This document shows, one piece after another, positions 15,466 to 22,635 of a stretch of 26,440 bases of DNA. A program made the position numbers and the translations under genes. Below the pieces are notes generated by a model, which was given only the letters and a program-made list of their open reading frames with translations, did not search any database and was not told the DNA's origin. The stretch comes from JBBAEA01 sp041656175. Its GTDB lineage: Bacteria > Myxococcota_A > Bradymonadia > UBA4248. Each line of letters starts with the position of its first letter. Positions within the stretch are counted from its first letter, which is position 1. The stretch is taken from assembly GCA_041656175.1 (NCBI GenBank), contig JBBAEA010000035.1:1-26440 (forward strand), written 5' to 3'.

Positions 15466-16110
15466 CTACTGCGACATGGGAAGTCCGAGGACCACGAGAG
15501 GAAACATCGTCAATCCAGCGCGTGCGATAGTGCCATCTTCTCTGGCAACATCAGTCTGGACAACGGCTGCATCGTTAAGCGCCGCCTTATCAGCCAACCT
15601 AGCCCCTTTTTGTGCGCCAGAGTCTACATCTGCCCTATCCACAAGCTGGTATCGCGACACGTCCATGGCTTTAACAATCATGCCATAAGGAATGCCAGGA
15701 TCTGCGACGATTTCAATAGTCTCGTGCGTAGTCCAACTTGGATTGTTCTTCAAGTCGATGAGCAAATTGTAGAGTGCCACCCAATCGTGTCTATCGACCT
15801 CAATTTGGGCATCAGGGTTGCTAACACAAACGGTAACACCACTCTCGGGACAACCAGCAACTGGCGGCATAGCCATCATGCCATCAAGAACCGTAAAGCC
15901 CTGCCTCGAAATGAAGAGCTGCAAACGTTTTGGCGGCTCTCCATCTTGATTCGCTGCGCCAGCGGAACGCTGCGGCATCGTGACATCTATGATAGCAATC
16001 TTCAAAAATACGACGCTTAACAACATCAAGGGAATGAGAACTAACACGATGTTCAAGATCGGTGTCAAGTTCAACTCTTCCGCATCATCTACTCTATAAA
16101 CCTTAGCCAT
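15466..16110 (-). CDS. ExbD/TolR-type motor subunit with Asn in place of Asp
   Basis: The 214-residue protein has a short cytoplasmic tail, one membrane helix (LNLTPILNIVLVLIPLMLLSVVF, about 13-35) and a periplasmic TolR-like domain (LQLFISRQGFTVLD... EIVADPGIPYGMIVKAMDVSR). The LTPxxD motif of ExbD/TolR reads LTPILN here; codon 20 is AAC, so the proton-carrying Asp is Asn. The short tail resembles AglQ of M. xanthus. The C-terminal ~45 residues (LADKAALNDA to LPMSQ) include a hydrophobic patch unusual for TolR. It follows the TolQ-like gene by 50 bases. The partner ExbD subunit retains its Asp, so the complex could still conduct. Confidence 0.88.
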   Translation of the reverse strand: MAKVYRVDDAEELNLTPILNIVLVLIPLMLLSVVFLKIAIIDVTMPQRSAGAANQDGEPPKRLQLFISRQGFTVLDGMMAMPPVAGCPESGVTVCVSNPDAQIEVDRHDWVALYNLLIDLKNNPSWTTHETIEIVADPGIPYGMIVKAMDVSRYQLVDRADVDSGAQKGARLADKAALNDAAVVQTDVAREDGTIARAGLTMFPLVVLGLPMSQ

Positions 16111-16160
16111 TGTAATTCTCCCGACGCCATACAGTAATAAGCAAAACCCAAAAAGTCAGC

Positions 16161-16793
16161 CTACTTCGAGCGCGAAGATAACATGTTGTTCAATTTCGTC
16201 GAATAAAGCTCAATATCCTCAATGATTTTTCGTGCAACCGACGAAATAACCATGTGCAGTAAAAGGGTGGGGATGGCAACCATCAAACCAAAGGCAGTCG
16301 TGTTCATAGCGATAGCAATACCACGCGACAACATAGCCTGTCGGTTTTCGGGGCTCGCCGTTTCCAAAGCGGCGAAAGCGTTAATCAGACCAATAATCGT
16401 TCCCAAGAGACCGCAGAGTGTAGCAATGTTAGCGAGGGCTGCGAGCATGGGGAGTCTGCGAAGAACGAGCGGGATTACCTCAAGGCTGGCTTCTTCAACA
16501 GCATTCTGTATTTCGAGTTCGCTGCGGTTGGCTTTGGTCAAACCAGCTTTGATAACTCGGGCGAGAGCAGCATTTTGCTGTGAGTTGCATAGCTTCACTG
16601 CGCGCTCAATATTATCACTCATCACGCTGCGCTGAATTTGCTCCATGAATGCTGAGGCACTGATGTTGTATTTGAAGAAAATAAACGTAAAGCGCTCAAT
16701 GATCAAGCCCAAACAGGCAATGGATATTGCCAAAATGAAGTACATCCATATACCACCTTGATCCCATGCAAATGCATTCTTAATACCATCCAT
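16161..16793 (-). CDS. MotA/TolQ/ExbB-type proton channel protein
   Basis: The 210-residue inner-membrane protein has the three-helix TolQ/ExbB layout. Helix 1 is WMYFILAISIACLGLIIERF (about 16-35), followed by a cytoplasmic loop. The signature pair LANIATLCGLLGTIIGLINAFAA (about 125-147) and GIAIAMNTTAFGLMVAIPTLLLH (about 163-185) completes it. It forms the stator channel with the two ExbD proteins, corresponding to AglR in the Myxococcus gliding motor. The ATG at 16793 is chosen over an upstream in-frame Met because GGAGG lies 10 bases before it. A likely promoter at 16885-16913 makes this the first gene of a motor sub-operon. Confidence 0.92.
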   Translation of the reverse strand: MDGIKNAFAWDQGGIWMYFILAISIACLGLIIERFTFIFFKYNISASAFMEQIQRSVMSDNIERAVKLCNSQQNAALARVIKAGLTKANRSELEIQNAVEEASLEVIPLVLRRLPMLAALANIATLCGLLGTIIGLINAFAALETASPENRQAMLSRGIAIAMNTTAFGLMVAIPTLLLHMVISSVARKIIEDIELYSTKLNNMLSSRSK

Positions 16794-16884
16794 CTCGATT
16801 CTTCCTCCGTCAAACGCGAATATCAAATAAGGCAAATAGTGCCAAAAAACCTCAACATCCCCCCCTCCCCTAAAAAGCCAAAAC

Positions 16885-16913
16885 TTTATAACATGCTGAC
16901 TATGTCAAGCCAA
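16885..16913 (-). promoter_or_regulatory. Sigma70-type promoter before the TolQ-like gene
   Basis: On the minus strand TTGGCT (16913-16908) and TATAAA (16890-16885) are 17 bases apart. The spacer holds TGAC-ATA-GTCA, a small palindrome that could bind a regulator. Transcription would start near 16878, about 85 bases before the ATG. The remaining 16794-17097 gap shows C-rich runs but no gene. Confidence 0.45.
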
Positions 16914-17097
16914 ATGTTTCACTCTAAGTATTCAACAATATAAAGCGGCAAAGATCCTCACAAAGCGTAGCAAGCCCCCCCGCTCCTTAAGATTAGCCTA
17001 GAGCTGCATATTACACAGCCGAAGCAAAGTCAATGAATTTGTACAGCAACGGCGCTACAGCTACTTTAAAGCGACAACTCCCTCTAGCCTATTTTGG

Positions 17098-17424
17098 CTA
17101 GAATGGGGCTTTTTTAGAGCTATCTACTACTTTTTGTAAAAAACTTTTCTTAAAAGACGCCGACTCATAATTCGTTCCCTTATACGACATCACCAAATCA
17201 ACCGAAGGGATATCTGCTTCAACGCTAAGCCGCTCATCGTCAAGAAATATATCGACGGTAGCCCTATCACGCTTATTTCTTTCCGACGCGCTGATACTCT
17301 GCGGTCTTGTCTCACCAGTCTCTGGCGAAGCCGCCTCCGTTTCTTGCTCTTGAGCAAGAGCGCTAGCCGACAACAAAAGCATTAATGCCAAAACCGATAA
17401 GATAATTTGTATCGTTCTACTCAT
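17098..17424 (-). CDS. Small periplasmic protein, GltF-like by position
   Basis: The 108-residue protein starts at the ATG at 17424, after a GGTGG-type ribosome site; an in-frame GTG three codons earlier is less likely. It has a signal peptide ending near SALAQE, then an acidic linker and a short beta-like domain (ATVDIFLDDERLSVEADIPSVDLVMSYKG). I recognise no domain. In M. xanthus the gene after the AglT/GltE TPR lipoprotein is gltF, a small periplasmic component, so position suggests that role. It lies 55 bases after the GltE-like gene and ends the upstream half of the cluster; a TCTAGCC/GGCTAGA hairpin overlaps its stop codon. Confidence 0.6.
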   Translation of the reverse strand: MSRTIQIILSVLALMLLLSASALAQEQETEAASPETGETRPQSISASERNKRDRATVDIFLDDERLSVEADIPSVDLVMSYKGTNYESASFKKSFLQKVVDSSKKAPF

Positions 17425-17479
17425 TGCGACCACCCGTCCTCACATAACTTACAAAAGTCCACATTCACTAGAAAACGCG

Positions 17480-18775
17480 TCAATCCACACGACTTGGACT
17501 AGTCCCAGCGTTGTCGCCAAAAGGATCTGCACTATCTCCAAATGGATCTGCGCCAAAGGGATCGGCTCCCAGTTCCGCTGCATCCATTTCGGCTTGTAAA
17601 ATCTCTTCAGCACGCTTCGTTTTCATGAGAAATTCGTCGGCAAGCTTCTTTTGCTCACCATCACGCCATTGTTCCTTGGCTTTTAGGAAATATTGTTCCG
17701 CTAGCTTGAGTCGTGGCATCCCTGAAATGCTTTTTAGTTTAAGCCCATCAAGGCTTAAATATAGAGCACCCAAAGAAAACATCACATCGCCGTCCCGAGG
17801 CGCAAGTTTTTCCGCTTCCTTGAGTTTGGCCTCCGCTGCGTCGCCCATACCTTGGGTCTTTAATACGTTACCAAGGTTGAGATACAGAGCAGGAATACTA
17901 GGATTCTCCGCCATAGCACGCGTAAACAATTCTCTCGCTTGCACAATATTTCGTGTCTCGTAACTAATAATACCCTTGAGCCATAGCGCTTCAAGGTAAT
18001 TGGGGTTGAGCTCTAACGCTCGGTCTACCGATTTTTGAGCCTCAATAGGCATGTCAAGTTTCTGATCGACCAGAGCCTTCAAAAAATAAATCTCCGGATC
18101 TTGCGTCGAAATAGACAACGCTTGATCAATGACGAATTGGCATAGCAAATAACGCCCTTGGTGAAACTCCGCGACTCCCATGTAATAGCGCAAACGCGTA
18201 CTGGCTTCATCTTTTTTAAGCAAATTACGTATAATGGCAATCGCTTCGCTGTCCCTTCCCGTTCCGAGCATAGCCTCTAACTTCGCATACTGGTGCTCAA
18301 AGTTGTTTGGGCTTTTTTTAATATAGGATTCCGCAGTCGCAAGCGCATTTTTGCCCTCCCGCAGTTCCACGCGCACAAGATTTATCAGCGCGGGGGTAAA
18401 GTCCTTCTCTATGTCTAGCGCTCGCCGATAAGATGCAGCCGCTGTTTCAAATTTTCCCGCGCGTTCATCCAAAATACCTATATTGTAGTACGCCGCATAC
18501 GCTTTAGGCTCAGTCTTTATAATCGCTTCCAGGCTTTGTCTAGCCTCAACGCTCCTCCCCTCTCTCCCTAGCGCTACAGCTTGGGCTATGCGCGTCTCCG
18601 TCCTATCGTCCAACTTCGTCGTATACTCAAGCTTCTCTTTCTTCTGTGGTAGTACATCTACCCTAGGAATAGCCGCGGTAGTCTTTGGCTTCTCTTTCTC
18701 TTTAGTGGCAGAACAAGCCATAAACACTGCAGCGACCATGAAAAACAATATATATTTTATTAACCTTCTACTCAT
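17480..18775 (-). CDS. gltE: TPR lipoprotein, GltE/AglT-like
   Basis: The 431-residue protein has a lipoprotein signal (ILFFMVAAVFMAC, Cys at residue 21), so it is lipid-anchored, probably at the outer membrane. Tetratricopeptide repeats follow from about 65 to 345 (AYYNIGILDERAGKFETAAASYRRAL, ALYLNLGNVLKTQGMGDAAEAKLKEAE). This is the arrangement of AglT/GltE in the M. xanthus gliding complex. The ATG overlaps the stop of the GltD-like gene as ATGA, indicating translational coupling. The tail has three DPFG motifs (405-408, 410-413, 417-420) in an acidic context, possibly a flexible docking segment. Confidence 0.75.
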   Translation of the reverse strand: MSRRLIKYILFFMVAAVFMACSATKEKEKPKTTAAIPRVDVLPQKKEKLEYTTKLDDRTETRIAQAVALGREGRSVEARQSLEAIIKTEPKAYAAYYNIGILDERAGKFETAAASYRRALDIEKDFTPALINLVRVELREGKNALATAESYIKKSPNNFEHQYAKLEAMLGTGRDSEAIAIIRNLLKKDEASTRLRYYMGVAEFHQGRYLLCQFVIDQALSISTQDPEIYFLKALVDQKLDMPIEAQKSVDRALELNPNYLEALWLKGIISYETRNIVQARELFTRAMAENPSIPALYLNLGNVLKTQGMGDAAEAKLKEAEKLAPRDGDVMFSLGALYLSLDGLKLKSISGMPRLKLAEQYFLKAKEQWRDGEQKKLADEFLMKTKRAEEILQAEMDAAELGADPFGADPFGDSADPFGDNAGTSPSRVD

Positions 18776-21700
18776 CGCACACGCCCCTCCTTTCGACCCT
18801 CGCTCGTTGCTTGATCGACGCGCTGAACCGCATTCTTAGCTGCCTCTTCTAAGCGCTTTTCTTCCACAGGATCGTAGAGCGGTCCAGCCGAATACACCGC
18901 CTTCCACTCCGACATTTCCTCTAAGGAATACTCCTGAGGCACCAAGTAACTCATGCCCCTAGTGCTAAGTCTAGACCACTTATTATTGAGCTGCTCCTGG
19001 CGACTAAAGTCGAGAACCTCTTGGTACTGCTTAACGCCCTGCTCCTTCATCGACAAAGCCACCTCGATCAGAGCACCCAAAACGCCATCACAGGTGTCGA
19101 GATCTAAACCGCTTGGGCACTTTGCCGTATCGAGTTCATCGGCCATGCGATGGAACATGCGACCCACTGCGTACTTAGATGCCATCGTCCATTCTGGGCT
19201 ATTGTAGGACCAGACCAAACGGTATTGCTCCACTAATTCCTTCATCCCATCAATGCGAGATTTTAGGTTTGCTTGGAAGACTTTTAACTTGCCCTCCAAG
19301 GTTTTAAGCAACCACTCGTTATACGCAAGTTCTGCGAGCATAAACTGTGCTTTGGCAGCAAAATAACGCCCATCAGCGCCAGCAGCAGAGGGAGAGCGTT
19401 GATAAAGCCCCAAGGCTTCTCTATACAATTTCTCCGCATTACGCTCACCTCTCTTCCTTGACACCTGTTTATCTGCTTGTAAAACATAGGATTCTATGAC
19501 TTTTGCTCTGTATTTTAAGTCTCCGCCGTATTTTCTACGAAACAGCGTAAATACCCGCTCCATCTCTGCGTAGTTATCCAGCCTCTCATAGGCCATTCCA
19601 GCTTCAAACAGTAGATCTGGTGCGTCCGCCATGCTGCCGTGCTCTTTATCATAGCGCTCAAAGAGTCTAGCGGCTTCTAGGGTGGCATTGCTTATCTTTT
19701 TAATGATTGCAGAGCGACGCAAAGCCTCAACCCTGTTTTCATAGCGTTGGTACTGCGCTTCTTTACTAGAGTAAATCTCCATATAACTCGAATACGCCGC
19801 ATCGAAATCGAAGAATTTCTCCGCATTAAGTCCTACCCTAAATAACGCGTCAACAGCCTCATCCGTTTTATTGTATTCAGTGTACAGCCGCTTATAAAGG
19901 CGCATCGCCGAGTCGTAGTATTTTAAGCGCTCATAGGCGATTCCAGCATTATACAATGCGAGGTGAATTTTCTCGAACTTGGGATTCTCATCGACAATAC
20001 GTTCATACTCTTTTGCCGAGTCAAGATATTTCCCCTCATCAAAGAGCTGTCGCGCCTTCTCGAACAGGGCGCCGTACTTCAGATCTTTGAACCTTAAGCT
20101 AAGCTCCTCTCCCCCCTTGGCGCCTCCAAGTTTCTTCGCTGCGTAGGTGTCGCTTAACTCGGCAACCTTATCAAGCTCTCCCCGCTCCTCGTAGATGGCA
20201 ATAACCATCTGCGCCCCCACCATCGCGTGCTCCGTCGAGGGATCCGTCTCAATAAGTTCATTAAAGCGCTTCTCCGCTTCGTCGTACTGCCCGTAGTTGT
20301 AGAAAACCAAAGCGTTAAAGTAACGATATATTGGGTTCAGCGCTTCATCACTCTCAGCCTTTTCCTTATCAAGCTCCAATTGGACGTACTTATCGCGGTC
20401 TTCAACGAGCAGGCGAGCAGCTGGGGTGAGTGCGCGCTTTTCCGCTAAAGTAGCTCGACTCGACAAGATGGCATTTGCTTTATCCTCGCTGATCTTCCCA
20501 TCTTTTGCCATGGAGCGAACAATGTAGCTGGGCGCAAACTCCGTTCCAACGACGCCACTGGCAAAGGCTTCTTGCAGCTTCGCTGGCTCTAAGCCGTAAA
20601 CATTGTCCTTATCGCTATGCGTTAGTTCTGCAATATAAAGCGACCTCGCCTCAATGGCGCCGTTAGCCGCACTTCGTCGGTATCGACCAGCGCCAAAATC
20701 ACGAATTTCAGCAAAAGTAAGCGCAGCTTTTTCGTATTGCATCGAATTAAAATAGGCCTCTGCCATCATGTAGCGATATATATACGCTTCTTCATCTTCG
20801 GGGAAGCGGCGCAATAAATCCGCCGTCAAACGCGATATTTCAAGGTTAGTTTCTATGAAACTACGATGGGCAAACTCCATATCTTTACGCGCTTCACGTC
20901 GCTCTTCTACACTTAACTGCTCATCCTCAGAATCGATAGCTGCCGTTTTGTAGATGGATTCTGCCTCCACCATCTTTTCGTAGTAAGTCGCGATAGAATC
21001 CTTAAATGCGAGCAAAACTGTTGAGTCCGCAAAAGCCAACGCCTCTAGGTTCCCTTCGCGCTCTTGGCACTTGTACCACTCCGAGTTCCTGCCAAAACGC
21101 TGCTCTAAATTCGCTTGCTGATATGCCGCCTTATCGCGCTGACCCGACATGTTGAGGGACGCAATATAGACACGAGCAATTTTGGGATTGTCGGGCGAAC
21201 AGGTGTTGCGTGCGAGGTAGGCTTCGTATGCTTCTGAGGCGTGGTCAAACCTGGACTGCTCCACCAAGGTGTCGGCATAGGCGCGCAGAACCTCGGTTTC
21301 AAAATCTTTGCCCGTATGCAAGTACTTATCAAAACGGCGCATACCAAAATCGGGATCCACCGAAACGGTATCGCTAAGATCCCAGTCCTCCTCGGCCAAA
21401 GCCACCGCCATAAACTCAATGGCTTCGCCGCGCAACGCACTTCCTTGCGGTGATTCGTCTGCATAATCCACAAGAGCAATAAAGTCTTTGATCATCCCAT
21501 CGTAGTCTTCGGTGTAGTACTCCGTCCATGCTTTTCGATACAGCGCCCTATCATAAACCGAACTATCCTTCCCAAGTTTGATCGCCTCATTATAATAGTA
21601 CAGTGCCTTATCCCACTGTACTTGCGAGCCAAAGCCTTGGATCGCCTCTTGAGAGCGTGCAAAATAGTACTCACCTACACGCGTGAACGCTTCAGCGCGC

Positions 21701-22314
21701 TTGCTACTCTTGGGGTAAGATTCGGCTAAGGCTAAAAATACATCTTTAGACTCTTCTTCTTGCCCCATTTGTAAACGGCAAAAGCCTTCTAGATAATATG
21801 CGCCGTCCATCTGATCGAATTGTGGAAAGTTCTTTTTTAGCGAAGCAATATAGTACAATGTTTTACTAAAATCGGGATTCTCCGCATCGTCCGCCATCAA
21901 AAAACTTTCTTCCGATTCCTCGTAGTGCAACTTCGCCAAGCGATAAAGTACCTCAGCCGCTCTTTCGTGCTCATCGCCGTAACGTTCTAGAAACGCCTCC
22001 ATGCGCTGAATAACGTTAAGTCGTAAAGCCGCCTCCTCGCTGCGAAGCGCTTTGATTTTAGACTCATAAACCCCATCAACAGACGAAAGCTTGCGCTGGT
22101 ATTCCGACATCACAATGCGTCCGACACCTTCTTTGTAAAACTTGGCCTCCGCCGTGTAGCGTTCAACTGCGCGCTTAAACTGCTCGTACTCACGCTGCTC
22201 TTTCTCTGTCATGGCGCTCGGATCCACGCTAATATCGGGCAGCTGCGCGAACGCAGTAAGGCAGAAAGAAAGCACAGAGAGCAAAAGCAACGATGCTACA
22301 AAACGTCCTATCAT
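18772..22314 (-). CDS. gltD: Giant periplasmic TPR protein, GltD/AgmU-like
   Basis: From the ATG at 22314 the protein has 1180 residues; the upstream TTG-started extension is rejected because GGGG lies 7 bases before this ATG and the signal peptide (FVASLLLLSVLSFCLTAFAQ) begins here. The mature part is almost wholly helical, with many tetratricopeptide and YbgF/BamD-like repeats (RAEAFTRVGEYYFARSQ, AHRSFIETNLEISRL, ALYNAGIAYERLKYYDSAMRLYKRLY). Length and composition match AgmU (GltD) of M. xanthus, a large periplasmic scaffold of the gliding and sporulation machines. It ends in an ATGA overlap with the GltE-like gene. A 321-base gap with element D separates it from the GltC-like gene. Confidence 0.75.
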   Translation of the reverse strand: MIGRFVASLLLLSVLSFCLTAFAQLPDISVDPSAMTEKEQREYEQFKRAVERYTAEAKFYKEGVGRIVMSEYQRKLSSVDGVYESKIKALRSEEAALRLNVIQRMEAFLERYGDEHERAAEVLYRLAKLHYEESEESFLMADDAENPDFSKTLYYIASLKKNFPQFDQMDGAYYLEGFCRLQMGQEEESKDVFLALAESYPKSSKRAEAFTRVGEYYFARSQEAIQGFGSQVQWDKALYYYNEAIKLGKDSSVYDRALYRKAWTEYYTEDYDGMIKDFIALVDYADESPQGSALRGEAIEFMAVALAEEDWDLSDTVSVDPDFGMRRFDKYLHTGKDFETEVLRAYADTLVEQSRFDHASEAYEAYLARNTCSPDNPKIARVYIASLNMSGQRDKAAYQQANLEQRFGRNSEWYKCQEREGNLEALAFADSTVLLAFKDSIATYYEKMVEAESIYKTAAIDSEDEQLSVEERREARKDMEFAHRSFIETNLEISRLTADLLRRFPEDEEAYIYRYMMAEAYFNSMQYEKAALTFAEIRDFGAGRYRRSAANGAIEARSLYIAELTHSDKDNVYGLEPAKLQEAFASGVVGTEFAPSYIVRSMAKDGKISEDKANAILSSRATLAEKRALTPAARLLVEDRDKYVQLELDKEKAESDEALNPIYRYFNALVFYNYGQYDEAEKRFNELIETDPSTEHAMVGAQMVIAIYEERGELDKVAELSDTYAAKKLGGAKGGEELSLRFKDLKYGALFEKARQLFDEGKYLDSAKEYERIVDENPKFEKIHLALYNAGIAYERLKYYDSAMRLYKRLYTEYNKTDEAVDALFRVGLNAEKFFDFDAAYSSYMEIYSSKEAQYQRYENRVEALRRSAIIKKISNATLEAARLFERYDKEHGSMADAPDLLFEAGMAYERLDNYAEMERVFTLFRRKYGGDLKYRAKVIESYVLQADKQVSRKRGERNAEKLYREALGLYQRSPSAAGADGRYFAAKAQFMLAELAYNEWLLKTLEGKLKVFQANLKSRIDGMKELVEQYRLVWSYNSPEWTMASKYAVGRMFHRMADELDTAKCPSGLDLDTCDGVLGALIEVALSMKEQGVKQYQEVLDFSRQEQLNNKWSRLSTRGMSYLVPQEYSLEEMSEWKAVYSAGPLYDPVEEKRLEEAAKNAVQRVDQATSEGRKEGRVR

Positions 22315-22447
22315 AATGGAACCCCACAAGAGTCGAGCCCAAGCAAAGCACCTGCGGATAAGTCAATTTGAGCAAAGCGCGCGCTGAAAAAATGGCGTTT
22401 AAAACCGTTCTGAATGGTCATCGTTTTGCTTTTAAGCAAGCGTAAGA

Positions 22448-22592
22448 GGGGGTAGCGCATGATCGCCCGAAAAAAGCAATTAGATTCGCATTTTATGCGG
22501 TGGTTCAGCGAACAGCTGAAACGCCGCATAAAATTCGGCGAATCTTTTTGCTTTTTGAGGGAAGCATGCGCGTAGGGGGAGACTTCCCCCCC
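22448..22592. repeat. Structured intergenic element, copy D
   Basis: It opens GGGGGTAGCGCATGATCGCC and closes GCGCGTAGGGGGAGACTTCC. GCGCATG pairs with CATGCGC, AAAAAGCAA..AGATTCG with CGAATCTTTTTGCTTTTT, and CGCATTTTATGCGG with CCGCATAAAATT; TTCAGC/GCTGAA caps the loop. Compared with copy A the stems are kept while their sequences change. It lies 43 bases after the GltC-like stop codon, in the same orientation to its gene as copy A. No gene is seen in 22315-22635. Confidence 0.7.
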
Positions 22593-22635
22593 AAGGGGCA
22601 GAAAAACCAAAGAATAGGGAAGTATTTGGAGCATC

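Noticed and set aside
16896..16913. Sigma54 promoter (TGGC...GC) upstream of the TolQ-like gene
   Set aside because: The -12 element does not align at the required spacing; the sigma70 pair with 17-base spacing fits better.
18772..22329. Upstream TTG start (22329) for the GltD-like protein
   Set aside because: The ATG at 22314 has a better-spaced ribosome site and begins directly at the signal peptide.
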